Assembly: GCA_029891385.1 (NCBI GenBank)
Contig: CM057226.1
Coordinates: 11,525,225-11,589,224, forward strand
Reading direction: 5' to 3'
Origin: Erythroxylum novogranatense
Taxonomy: Eukaryota > Streptophyta > Magnoliopsida > Malpighiales > Erythroxylaceae
DNA: 64,000 nt
Under the pieces are notes generated by a model. It was not told where the DNA came from, searched no databases, and was given only the letters and a program-made list of their open reading frames with translations. A program made the position numbers and the translations under genes. Position 1 is the first letter of the stretch; every line of letters begins with the position of its first letter. This document shows positions 9,792-21,674 of the stretch, one piece after another.

Positions 9792-10958
9792 TGTTAGGAT
9801 ATTTACTATGTTCTATTATTTTAATTTTGGCATTTTTGATTATTGGATATTCAGATAATAATAAAAAATATAAATCAAGAAGTCTTACTTGGATTGGCTT
9901 CTTGGATAGAGTTGTTATGCAAATAGAACTCTATCTTGGATGAAGATTTACGTGGATTATGTTTCTTATGGAGATTGTGTGGGCATAGAAGTGAAGTGGG
10001 CGTGTGTGTGAAGATCTCTCTGTGCAATGGGAAACAATTGTTTTATTCTATCTTTGCTGAATTAGGTAATAGAAAAGGTGGATGACGTAACCCATGGTGT
10101 GTGGTCCATACGTGTGTAGCAGAAAACATCTCCAGGTGTTATTTCCGTATGTGGGCAGCTAAGTTTACTGGTTAATTGATTATGAGTGTGTGAAGTTTTT
10201 GTACATGAGTTGATAGTTCTTTACGGGTGCAACATCTTAAATTGCTCATTTCTTAGTGTTGAGTTTTCACTGCATGGTTCATGATTAAGTTAATTTTTCC
10301 ATTGTGTGCGTCTTCTACTAAAGACGTATTTTCTTGATTAGTTATGCCTGATGTCTTCCTCTATTGTGGCGAGTTAATGTTGGAGTTTGTAAAAATCAAT
10401 CCATAGTTTAATGCGACAACTTTTAGATTCATTTTAGTAGAGCTGAACCTTTTGAGAAGTTGTTCTTTTTTTAATCTCAAGTGTTTTATGCTCTTATTAT
10501 TAGTTAGTCAATCACTTGAGTTATTTATTTATTGTTCTTTCGTTAAAAAGAGTGTTGAGAAATTCTCTGTTGAGGTTAACACAAGTCGATCGTGTTATTG
10601 GGTGTGAAATTCTTTCATGGGTACTGAGGAAGAGGGATAGTGTCAAGGGTTGAGTGGTGTTGGCTCAGTAAAGCCTTATATAAAACTATTGTCGTTAGTA
10701 AAAGAATTAAGCTGGGTGAGAGCCTCGCAGATGTAGGTAAGGTGTATCGAACTATGTTACCAAATTTTAGTATTGATTTGTTTAATTTCGTATTTATTTT
10801 TCTGTTTTCTTTGTGCTTAAAAATTAACTGTTGCTGATACAATTACTTTATATCTAGTAATCGATAGATATAATTACAAATAACTATAGAAAAAACCTTA
10901 CAAATAACTACGATCAAATCAGAAAGTTTATGAAACAATCACCCCTTCGATTTTTTAA
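9792..10958 (+). repeat. 5' LTR of element A (1167 bp)
   Basis: Begins TGTTAGGATATTTACTATG. A TATA-like TTATATAAAACT (10677-10688) follows CTCAGTAAAGCC; the 3' LTR has TTGTATAAAACT at the same place. The last bases are TTTTTTAA where the 3' LTR has TTTTTTCA. Confidence 0.88.
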
Positions 10959-10970
10959 TTGGTATCAGAG
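10959..10970 (+). other. Primer binding site of element A
   Basis: TTGGTATCAGAG directly follows the 5' LTR. It is complementary to the 3' end of initiator Met-tRNA, the usual Copia primer. Confidence 0.85.
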
Positions 10971-11020
10971 TAGATCACCAAATTAAAACTTGGTAGCAAG
11001 TTAGTGTAGATCTGAGTTTC

Positions 11021-12985
11021 ATGAATATGGATACAAGAGAGGGTACATCGATCACAAGACCACCACTGTTAAACTGCTATAACTATCCTATATGGAAATC
11101 ATGGATGAGAATTTGCATCCAAGCTCAGGGTACAAAAGCTTGGCATTTAGTTGTACATGGTAGACGTATTTGATGATTACTGATGATAAATTTTAAAAAG
11201 ACTCATCTGAATGCACAAGAGCTGAAGAAGAAAATGAACTTGGAAACTCACAAGCAATGCATGCAATTTTTAGCGTTGTTGATGGAGGAAATTTCTCAAT
11301 GATATTGGCCTATAAGTCAGCTAAAGAAACATGGGATACTTTGCAGACAATTCATGAAGGGTCCAAATCTGTGATAGCTTCAAAACTTTAAATGTTAGTT
11401 GTAAGGTTTGAAGAACTAAAGATGAATGAAAATAACACTATTGAGGATTTTCATGAAAGATTGCGTGATATAGCGAATCAGGTACATCAACTCGAGAAGA
11501 AATATTCTAATCTAAAACTAGTGAAGAAGACGCTGAGATCACAACCTCTGAGGTTTATTCTAAAAATTGTAACAATAGAGGAGGCCCATATTATTAAATT
11601 ATTGTCCTTAGATAAGGTAATTGAGATTCTTACCAACTTTGAGATGAATTCGTTAAAGGACAATCGAGAGAAGAACAAAATGTTAGCATTGCAAGCTGAG
11701 ATTGGTAAAGCCATGAATGACTTCGAAGATGAATCCGATGAGAATGAGGATATAGAGTTATTGATAAGAAATTTCAACAACTGGTTAAAGAAAATAAAGA
11801 AGGATAGATCTGAGTTAAAATGGTGGGAGCTCATCGAAAAACAACTTGAAACAACAAGCTAGAACTTAAAAGGGTTTAGAAAAGATGAGGCGAATTCAAT
11901 GCCATGGGTGTCAGGCATGTGTAAGCAGAATGTGCTAATATCTTGAAGAAGAGAAAAGGGAAATCTTTTACTAGCACATGGAGTGAGAATGAATCTAAAA
12001 GTGAATATGGTAGTGAAGAAAAAATTGTAAATAGTGTTGCGTTAGTTGCTTTCTGTAGCAAAAAATCCAGTTTCATGCCTAATAGTAACTAAAAACAATG
12101 TAACTAAAGACAAAAAAAGTGGGCAAATTAGAAACTTTTGAGAAAAATGGAGATAGATCAGGTCAAGGTTCAATATCAGATTATGACAGTGATGAAAGTG
12201 GCTTAGATGATAAAAGGAAGAATATTTACGAGACTTACAAAGTGATGTATGAAAAATGAGTGAAAACATGTAGAAAGAGTGAAAGGTTGAAAGAAGAAAA
12301 CTTCTCTATGAAGACCATTATCTAAGATTTAGAGAAGAAATTGATGGTAACTTTAGATGAGCTCAGGAAGCCAAACAAAAGTTAGCAGGTACTGATTTGA
12401 GAATGGTAAATGTAGGCACATAAAAGTTAGAAAAGGTGATCGAATTGATAAGGTTAAAAGGGATCTTCAAGGTATTGGTTACAAAAGTGAATATTCCAAG
12501 TCGAATGATGAGAAAATTGGTGCGACCAAATCTGTCCAAGAAGAAATCTCAAAGAAAAATTAGATGTTCATACCTACACATTACTTTTGTGAAGTAATTG
12601 AGCACATAAGATCGGAATGTTACAAGCTGTTACAAATGATGTTTCAAAGGGGTTAAAACTGAAAATGTAGACACTCTGCATTAAATTTCCAGCAGCAATC
12701 TTTGTTACAAAAGCACTATTGGGTTAGAAAGGGTCAAGGATAAGTAAAAAGACGTAGTCAAGGAAAAATAAGAAAGTTTCTAGATTCAAAATTAGTTACT
12801 GCTTTTGAAGAAACTGGTCAGACCGAGGATACATTAGCTACTTCATATAAAGAAATCAATTAGACAATTGATGATTAAGATAATGTAATGAGGAATAAAC
12901 CCAGGTTTGAATTTCTTCAAGGGGTACAAGGAATGTGTGCTTTACATTTTTGAAATATAGATTGAAGCTATTTATTTAAAAAAAG
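11021..12985 (+). pseudogene. SIRE-type Copia gag, degenerate
   Basis: ATG at 11021 opens MNMDTREGTSITRPPLLN, followed by YPIWKSWMRICIQAQGT and AWHLVVHG. This is the SIRE/Maximus gag start (family pattern RPPLFNGxNYxxWK). Stops and shifts follow at 11171 and before 11392. The longest open piece (11392-11862) is a UBN2 segment with FHERLRDIANQVHQL. A worn zinc knuckle lies near 12580-12630 (HYFCEVIEHIRSECYKL), with one Cys lost. Beyond it no protease motif is found. The frame dissolves shortly before insertion ii at 13003. Gag packages RNA in the virus-like particle, so the element may once have been mobilised in trans. Confidence 0.8.
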
Positions 12986-13002
12986 AGGTTCAAAAGAGTT
13001 AT

Positions 13003-16000
13003 TGTAGCACCCCCTTACCATAGGGTATACACCGGGACACCCGTAGGTCATTCCGATACATATCTTACGATAAGGGTGAACTACGAACAATCACTACTAT
13101 ACCTCTCATGACATCAATAATCATAAAGCATCAATCTAAAAATCACTAATTTTTGAAACCATAAAATTTTCTCATTTCATATCATCAAAAGCAGTAATTG
13201 ACATATCTGTCAATATTTTATTATTTGTACATTATTCCAAAAGAAATCTAACACAAAAAGCCTAAACTAGGTCATCCCTAAAAAATGCCAGCTGACCGAC
13301 CTGTGAGCAATGACTTCTCTTGCCAACACGATCTACACGGCAGGAAAAGTCTCTCTGGAGCTAGGAGTCTACTCTCTCGGTCCTGAAAAATAATTTGCAA
13401 TTTTGGGTGAATTTGTGAACTCAGTGAGGAACCATCATTGATGGTTCACCTAATTCATGCAATAATCAAATAGAGCACAGTTATACCATAATAACACATT
13501 CAGAAGTACCACATGATTGTTCACATAAACACAAGGCGTTTTACCTTTCACTCAATCAAAGACATTCAATCAAATGCATATGTAATGCGCATGTGACTCT
13601 TTTCCAGTTTATTATGTTGTTGTGACCGAGCGCCTAAACTGTCCCAATAAGGGCGCATTAATCGGTGAGCCTGAGGCTCTGAATCACTGTGGGCTCGAGG
13701 CCCAATTACGTTGAGCTTTAAGCTCTCGATGGTTGCTCTGGTCACAATTGTCAATTACTGATCATGCCTTTATACATGGAATGCATATGTCGAAATAAAG
13801 CAGAGCCAATATCACAATCGATCCCAAATTAACACCGTCAACAAATAGTTCACACTCAATCACATTAAAGTCACAATCACAAGTAAAACACTCCTATGTC
13901 ATAATCTCCCAATACATAGGATACCTTCGGTCTGAAATCCAGGCATAAACAAACGCACAAGCCCACTATTATTCTTCATAGTGTTATAAGTGCAAAATTA
14001 TAAACAATTAATAATTGAGAAACCATCTAGGTTACTCACCAATAGCTTCCGAGCTAATGTCGGGAAGTCTCGGCAACGTCTGTGGGATGACGTTCCAACT
14101 GTGCCTCTATAACAACCAAAAAATTCACACATTACCAAATGCACAATCAGAATTATTAAATAATGCACATGTAGCAATTAAAATGTGAACAATGCATGTT
14201 CGTGACATTCCCGACACTATTTGACAATTTCTCATCACAAAAATTTCCTCTAAAAATTAGGAAGCCATAGACACCAAAATCACTTAATTCGAACCTCTAT
14301 AGGTCCAATTATAAATAAAAGACGGATTAGAAAAATCATTAGCAGGTCCCCTCACTTCGACCTAACCAATTCCTGACAATTTCAGCTCGAAAAATTCCCA
14401 ATTTTACAAATAAATAAAATTAAATATTATACGAATCTGATGCCTCGAGAACCAGGTCAATCGGACGTCGGATAAAAAAGTAATTGACAAAAGAAACAAA
14501 ATGGCCAAATTAAATCACAAATGAATCGAATACTAATTAAATAAAAAATTAAAAAATATATATATAGCTCGCCCAGGTGCGAGCATCTGCCCAAATTTTT
14601 TATTTTTTTAAAATCAATTTTTTATTTTTCACAAGAGCAACTCTCCTTTCTTCTCCACTACACAACTTTTAACACACATCCAAAAATTACAAAAAAAGGC
14701 CTTTTTAGAAAGATCTTGAAAAATCCTACAAGTTTCATGAAGAGCTTGAAAATTAATAACACCTCTAAGGGTGTCAAAAATCAATTCAAAGATACTGCCT
14801 CGTCACACAATTACCATAACAGTGCAGCACTTTTCCAAAAATCATAACTTTTCATCTCCTTTGCCAAAAATTCCAAATTTTATATCAATCAAAAGAGCAA
14901 AACAAATTCTACAACTTTCATGAACAACTTGGAAGCCAATTCCATCTCTAACTAAATCAAATTCTCAAGCAAAGCTTCCGCCTACCCAAATTATTCTTAA
15001 CAATAACCCAATCTTACAAAATTCATAACTCCACATCCCCTCGGCGAAAAATTCCATACCATATAGAAATAAAAAGCTCAGACAATATACTACAATTCTC
15101 AAGAAGGACTTAGAACCAAATTCCATCTCTAACTAGGTCAAATCCTGCCATTAATGTGGCTGTCCAGTTAGGGTTTATGAAATCAGCATTTAACCTAAAC
15201 CATAACAAAACTTTATCAATATCTTACAATCCTTACATCCAAAATTTGCAAATAATAGCTCATTAGAAAGCTACAACAATCCTCTACAACTTTCCAGAAG
15301 GTTACTTGAGCCACTTTCACCCTTAACAGTCCAAAATTAATATCAGAACACAAAAATCACAAAACCTATGCACTTAGAGCATTTGCCCACCAACACACAT
15401 TTTGGGCTGAATTACCACCTGAACATTAACAAACCGTAACTTTTAACCTACAAATCAAAAAAATTCATACTTAGTGGAGTTAGAAAGCTAACACAAAAAT
15501 CTTCAACTTTTATGAAGACCAAATTAGCAAATTCAATCCAAATCAACCTAAAAAAAATCATCAAAGTTTCAGGTCTCAAGGTTCAGATTACTGTTCATAC
15601 AGCACCTGCAACTCACTTTCCATGCCAAATTTAAAACCCTTAAAGCCATAATTGGATAAACATTCCTTCATATGAAATCTAGCCATATTTCTTAGGTTTA
15701 ATTTAAGCCCAAGCTCATCTCAATCGGACAACCATATCAAAAGTTATGAGCAAAAATCTGAAACCTACACAAAGTAACATTTTCTAGATTTCATATCCAA
15801 CTCAACTTCTTCCATTCCAACATCAATTCTACATCAATAAGCATCCAATTTAGACATTCACTTGAATAAATAATCAAGATTTGGCAGCACACAACACACC
15901 ATCTTCTTACTTGAATTTACCACTTATCTAACATTATTCAAACATCAAAACCAATCCAAAACATGTTAATCATTCAACCTCATACATACCTACACTCATA

Positions 16001-16953
16001 ACCAAACAAGCCAACCACAATCTTTATGAAATTAATGCACAATTAATAACAATAAATGCATCTAACTACCAAATGAAAGAATACAATACACAATTCTTAC
16101 CTAAACAAGTTACAAGCTTTAAATTCTTCAATCTCCAATTCACTTCAACTTTCTACCACTCACCAACACCTACGGCCATCACTACAATACACACACAAAT
16201 CATCATCATCACAAGGTTTAAGTTTGGTCTTGGTTGTGAATAAAGGAGAAGCAAGTAAGTAGCAAGGAAAGCTTCTTGTATGGGAGGAAAAGAAAACACT
16301 CGAAGGAGTAAGGAAAGGAGGAAGCTATGGATGAAGGGAAAATATAAGCTTTCAAAGTGATTTTTAAAAGTTTCAAGGAGAAGAGTCGTGGAATACAAGC
16401 ACTACTTAGGTTATTTAAATAACCCTTAAGTCTAAGAATAGATAGCAAGTGACATGTGTCACTTGCCACTTGTCTACTTCTTAGACACTATTTAGGTTCT
16501 TTTTCTTTTCAATTCAATTTCTAGTCCAATTTGTCTCCAAATTCCAATGGCTCAAAGTTCATAATTCCTAAAATCATATGTCTCATAGTCTAGTACCATT
16601 AGACAGCCATTTTCAGTACCAAAAATCCAATCAGTTTGCCACTTGACAATTTTTTCGGTCTGGACATTTTTTCCCAAAAATTTCAAAAAAAATTCCTAAA
16701 AGTCCCTAAAAATGGAAAACACACATAAATCACTCCAATTCAATTTTTCAAGCACAATTAACATATTTTTTACAATAAATACATATGCCGGGAAATGTCA
16801 TGAATGCATGTATAATCATGTGCATGTGCAAAAATTACCATTCATATAAATATAGAGGCTATATGATGCATAAACATACCGAGATATATTTACACTCGCC
16901 TAATCAGTCTCAAATGACCAATTTACCCTTCCCATCGGTGATGGAATGTTACA
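13003..16953 (-). mobile_element. Large non-coding LTR-like element ii (3951 bp)
   Basis: Flanked by the 5-bp duplication GTTAT (12998-13002, 16954-16958). Ends on the plus strand are TGTAGCACCC and GAATGTTACA, so they are TG...CA with short inverted repeats. The sense strand is minus. It has a TATTTAAATAAC promoter-like box (16406-16420), exon 1 ending TTGTTTAG/GTAAGAATTG (16101/16100), exon 2 at 14106-14040 with donor GGTGAGTAAC, and acceptor TATTTTTCAG/GAC (exon 3 from 13382). No protein domain is seen. TG...CA ends and 5-bp TSDs fit a solo LTR. Copies iii and iv are relatives. Confidence 0.8.
13429..13447 (-). other. Conserved hairpin, copy ii
   Basis: GAACCATC-ATT-GATGGTTC is a perfect 8-bp stem with a 3-base loop, about 50 bases before the predicted second acceptor on the sense (minus) strand. 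Confidence 0.75.
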
Positions 16954-16958
16954 GTTAT

Positions 16959-17467
16959 TGTTTAGGCTTTCAGAGTTTTTATTTATAATTTTTCTAAGGT
17001 TCAGTTGATTGATGTGTACCTGAGACTATCATTGATGATAGGGTTTATGAATTTGATCAGTCTTATAAAGATAGAATTGAAGTTATTCTTATGTTTCTTT
17101 ATTCACCAAGATCGATCACATTAAAGGATTCTTGTTTTGACATTATTTTTTTTTCCCAAGGGGGAGACATCAGATTGTGTTTGGTGATTGTTCAATTCAA
17201 GAGGAGAATTTAAGGTATCTCTGTGACTATTAATTTTGGTTTTTGCATCTATTTATCCTAAGGGGAAGAAATTTGGATGATTGGATATTTGATGGATGTT
17301 CATTATTATTTCTTTGGATGTTTTTGGAACTTGAAGAATTTGATGGATGTTCTTTGGAATTTGACCATGGACTGAGGGGGAGTATTGTCTTTAATACATT
17401 TATATGTTTGTTTATATGATTCAAGAGAAGTTTCTGTTTGTAAAAAAAATACCAAAAAGGGGGAGAT
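16959..17467 (+). other. 3' untranslated tail of element A with repeated G-tracts
   Basis: Non-coding. It holds four purine tracts: CAAGGGGGAGA (17158), AAGGGGAAGAAA (17260), TGAGGGGGAGT (17373) and AAAAAGGGGGAGAT (17454-17467). The last directly precedes the 3' LTR and is the working polypurine tract. Extra upstream copies are usual in SIRE-type elements. Confidence 0.7.
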
Positions 17468-18595
17468 TGTTAGGATATTTACTATATCCTATTATTTTAA
17501 TTTTGACATTTTTTATTATTAGATATTCAGATAATAACAAAAAATATAAATCAAGAAGGCTTGAATTGTCTTATTGGATAGAGTTGTTGTGGAAATAAAA
17601 CTCTATCTTGGATGAAGATTTAGGTGGATTATGTTTCTTATAGAGATTGTGTGGCATAGAAGTGCAGTGGGCGAGTGTGTGAAGATCTTTTTATGCAGTG
17701 CGAAACAATTGTTTTATTGCATCTTTGGTGAATTAGGAAACAAATGGTGGATGACGTAACCCATGGTGTGTGGTCCATGCGTGTATAACAGAAAACATCT
17801 GCAGGTGTTATTTCTATATGTAGGCAGCTAAATTTATTGGTTAATTGATTGAGTGTGTGAAGTTTTTGTAAGTGAGTTGATAGTTCTTTGTGGGTACAAC
17901 ATCTTGAATTGCCCACAGCTTGGTGTTGAGTTTTCACTATGTGGCTCACGATTAAGTCAATTTGTCCAATTTGTGCATCTTTTACCGAAGGCGTATTTGC
18001 TTGATTAGTTATGCATGATGTCTTCCTTTAATACCATGAGTTGATGTTGGAGTTACAAAAATCAGTCCATTGTTTGCTGCAACAACTGTCAGATTTATTT
18101 CAATAGAACTGAATCTTCGAGAAGTTGTTCTTTTTTTTAATCTAAAGTTTTTTATGCTCTTGTTCTTAGTTAGTCAATCACTTGAATTATTTATTTATTG
18201 TTCTTTCGTTAAAAAAAGTGTTGAGCAAGCCTTTATTGAGGTTAATATGAGTCGGTCGTATTATTAGGTGTGAAATTCTTTCACAGGTAGTGAAAAAGAT
18301 GGATAATGTCAAGGATTGAGTGGTGTCACCTCAGTAAAGTCTTGTATAAAACTATTGTCATCAATGAAAGAATTAAGCTAGGTCAGGGCCCCCACAGATA
18401 TAGGCAAGGTGTGTTTGCGTTACCAAATTTTGGTGTTGATATGTTTAATTTCTTATTTTTTCTATTTTTGTTTGTACTGAAAAATTAACATTTGTTGATA
18501 CAATTACTTTATATCTAGTAACCGACAGATACAATTACAAGTAATTACGATCAAATTGAAAAGTTTGTGAAACAATCAGCCCTTCGATTTTTTCA
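17468..18595 (+). repeat. 3' LTR of element A (1128 bp)
   Basis: Collinear with 9792-10958 with scattered substitutions and small indels. It ends CGATTTTTTCA, followed by the target copy ATACT. Confidence 0.9.
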
Positions 18596-19012
18596 ATACT
18601 AAATTTCTATGGATCATTTAATGGTTGAAGTGGTATCTAATGTTGTATTTGAATCATAATGATCCCTCGCTCTTAACAGGCACCTAAACTCACGCACCTA
18701 TGATTCTTTTAGGAAAACAATAATGTTGAAGAAGTTTCATTCTAAACAGAATATGGAATTATTATACCTAGTGGCCCTTCTTTTGCTAATTTCTCCTCAA
18801 TTTCAATTTATAGCAGGCCAAAATCATTGTGATTTCGCAAATGTCAAAAACATAGCTGAGAAGACCTCAACTTTTACGTAAATTTATTTTTGCACTGATT
18901 GTGGGATTATTTTAAGCAAATCTTTATCTATTGCATCATTGCATGATACTGTAAAATGGAAACCTGCTTCCTACTAATCTAGACTATAAGGGTGGTTTTG
19001 TTTTTCCTGTGG
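18596..19012. other. Low-copy DNA, middle of segment P1
   Basis: No gene. Matches 54255-54515 and 54690-54970 (GATCATTTAATGGTTGAAG, GCTCTTAACAGGCACCTAAA, TGCATGATACTG). It ends with TGTGG (19008-19012), the left target copy of element B. Confidence 0.65.
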
Positions 19013-20580
19013 TAATAGAAGATGGACTCCACCCAGATAAAGCAAATACACTAATAAAAAATTGAGATAAAAAAAGGAACACACAAGATTTAACGTAGAA
19101 AACCCCTTAGGCCCTATTTGATTGGATGTTAATTAATGAAATGAAATGTAATAGAATGAAAGGGAATGAAATAATTTATAATGGAATGGAATGTAATATA
19201 ATAAAAAGTTGTTTGAGAAGGATGGAATGGTTCATAATGTAATGTAGTGAAATATTGTTTGGAAAATGGATGGAATGGAATGTAATATATAATAAATAAT
19301 TTTATACCCTTTATATTAAAATGGTTGTTGCAAGAGGTTTATTATTTTATTACTAGTTATATGAAAATATTAGTATTAATTATTTAATAAATTTTATTTT
19401 ATTTTATGTGATTTATATTAAAATAATTTATTTATATAAAATTTATGCAAACAATTAAAGAATACTTTTTTACATATTTTCTATTTTAATTAATAAAATT
19501 TTATTAAATTTTTATTAATTGTATACAATTTATTATTAATTATATAAAATATTGTTATTAATTATTTAATATATTTTATTTTATTTTATTATATTCTATG
19601 TGATTTATATATAAAATAATTTATTTTTATTTTTATTTATATAGAAATATATGCAAACAATTAAAGAATAATTTTAAATATATTTTTATTTTTCATTAAT
19701 AAAATTTTATTTATTTATTTTAATTATATACAATTTATTATTAATTGTAAAAATATTATTATTAATTATTTAATAAATTTTATTATATTAAAATTTTATT
19801 CATATTTAAAAATAATTTATTTATATTTTATTTATATAGAAATATATACAAACAAGAATAATTTTTAATATATTTTTATTAATGAAAATAGAAAATATAT
19901 AAAATTATTATTTAATTGTTTTATATATTTCTATATAAATAAAATAAATAAATAAATAAATAAATTTTAAATATAAAATTTTATATTTTATTATTATTAA
20001 TATATAATTTATTATTAATAATATAAAATATTATTATTAATTATTTAATAAAATTTATTATATTAAATATTACTATATTCTATTTAATATATTAATATTA
20101 TAATTTGATCGAGTTGATATTAAGAATAATTATTGAGGGTATATTAGGTAGAATGTATTTATTAGTTTATGTTCCATCCTAAACTCCCCGAATCGGAGGT
20201 TTCTTATTTTTACTGTTTAAGATGGAATGGAACGTAACATGAAACCCTCCGCTTCTATCTCAGTTCATTCTATTCCATTATGAAACCTTCAAACAAATGA
20301 TAGAAGTGTGTTAAATTCCATCCCATCCCATTATTAACCCTCAAACCAAACATAGCCTTAATGAATATAGGCAAAAACCATGGATAAGAGCAGAAAACTT
20401 TCCACCATAGAAAACAAAGATTAAAAGAGAAAAATATCACAATCCACACTAAGAATTAATAAACGAGGTTATGAGAAAGAGATTTTGGGATATTTAAAAC
20501 TTTAAGCATATGTCTCTTTATATAGCTTCAAATGAAGCTTATACTCTCACCCACTTTTAATGTGGGATAGAAAACCAACA
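19013..20580 (-). repeat. Left (3') LTR of element B, with inserted MITE
   Basis: On the minus strand it starts TGTTGGTTTTCTATCCCAC (from 20580) and ends at 19013. Without the 1248-bp MITE and its TTA copy it is about 317 bp and aligns with the dispersed right LTR pieces, sharing GAATTAATA, GTCTCTTTATATAGCTTC and GTAGAAAACCCCTTA. TATATAGC-type sequence near 20517-20525 may mark its promoter. Confidence 0.88.
19110..20357. mobile_element. TTA-flanked MITE-like DNA element (1248 bp)
   Basis: Ends GGCCCTATTTGATTGGATG and, read inward from the right, GGCTATGTTTGGTTTGAGG; flanked by TTA at 19107-19109 and 20358-20360. The sister LTR of B at about 37447-37461 has the empty site CCCCTTAATAAAT. TTA targets and GG-starting inverted ends fit the PIF/Harbinger (Tourist) superfamily. 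The inside is extremely AT-rich with no coding frame. Confidence 0.85.
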
Positions 20581-20592
20581 ATCTCCCACTTG
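20581..20592 (-). other. Polypurine tract of element B
   Basis: Minus strand CAAGTGGGAGAT, just before the LTR start TGTTGG. It nearly matches the Tork-1 tract. Confidence 0.8.
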
Positions 20593-20638
20593 GAGATTTG
20601 ATCGAGAACCAATCAATCTCCACACGGTTCTTTCTATC

Positions 20639-21674
20639 TTAGCATTTATCTACCGTCTGCATCTCTTCCAAGCCATATAAGGATCTACACCATATGAATT
20701 TATCAGTGTTGATTGGCTTTGTTAGTGCATCTGCTAGGTTGTCTTTTGTGTGAATTTTCTGCATGTCCACACTTCCATCTTCCACCACTTCACGAACAAA
20801 ATGATATTGAACTCTTATGTGTTTAGTTCTGGAATGAAAAGTTGGATTCTTTGCAATATGCAAGGCACTCTGACTATCACAATATAAGGGAATTTTCTCT
20901 TGTCGACACCTAAGGTCCTCTAGAAGCCTTTTTTTTAATCTAGATTGATTCTTTACAAGCTTGTGTAGCTGCTATATACTCAGTTTCTGTTGTAGATAAT
21001 GCTACAACTGTCTGTTGTTTAGACACCCAGCTCACAGCTCCTCTTGAAACTGTAAACACATAACTTGTAGTGGATTTTCTTTTATCAAGGTTGCCTGCAA
21101 AATTAGAATCAACATATCCTTTGATAACAAATTCATATCCTTTATAATATAAAGCAGCATCTGAGGTCCCTTTAATATATCTCAGAATCCTCTTTACAAC
21201 CCACCAGTGTTCTTGACTAGGATTTGCCATATAACGACTAACCACTTCTACTGTATGTGCAATGTCTGGTCTTGTGTAAATCATAGCAAACATTAAACTT
21301 CCCACAACTGATGCATATGTTACTCGAGACATTTCCTTCCTCTCTACTTCACTGCCAAGGTTTTTACTTAAGGATAACTTAAAATTAACAGGAAGAGCGG
21401 TAGAGATTGACTTACAATCTTGCATATTAAAGCGTCGTAAGATTTTCTTCAAGTAATTCTTCTGAGAAAGACAAATCTTCTTGTTATTTCTGTTTCGGTG
21501 AATTTACATCCCTAAAATCTTGTTTGCTAGTCCTAAATCTTTCATTTCAAACTCCCCAGCTAACCGAGCCTTCAAATCTTGAATACCGTCTTTGTTAGGG
21601 CTTGCAACCAACATGTCGTCAACGTACAACAATAATACAATGAAATCATTATTACCAAACCTCTTGAAATATGC
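20639..21674 (-). pseudogene. Element B RT 3' part and RNase H
   Basis: From right to left: YFKRFGNN, the polymerase box YVDDMLVAS, FEMKDLGLANKILGM, a stop, then MKKILRRFNMQDCKS, PDIAHTVEVVSRYMANP, RNase H acidic motifs GYVDSNFAG, TTETEYIAATQ and CDSQSALHI, and KTKHIRVQYHFVRE up to the stop at 20639. Insertion iii separates it from the RT front half. Two further breaks lie near 20935 and 21500. Closest relative in the window is Tork-1. Confidence 0.9.

Larger units (their letters stand above)
9792..18595 (+). mobile_element. SIRE-like gag-only Copia element A
   Basis: Direct repeats TGTTAGGATATTTACTAT... at 9792-10958 and 17468-18595 end in TTTTTTAA and TTTTTTCA and are flanked by the 5-bp duplication ATACT (9787-9791, 18596-18600). 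A Met-tRNA-type primer site and a purine tract adjoin the LTRs. Only gag can be read inside; no protease, integrase or RT is seen. Element ii (13003-16953) is inserted inside. Without ii the element is about 4.85 kb. Confidence 0.9.

Noticed and set aside
10615..10842. Open frames of 65 and 75 aa on opposite strands, one of which recurs in the other LTR (18306-18488)
   Set aside because: They lie inside the LTRs of element A around its TATA region, so the recurrence is LTR identity and not a gene family.
13003..16953. Element ii as a DNA transposon, because of TGTARCAY...GTTACA inverted ends
   Set aside because: Five-base target duplications with TG...CA ends in ii, iii, iv and v fit LTR integration; no DNA-transposon superfamily with this ending and 5-bp targets comes to mind. 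No transposase is present.
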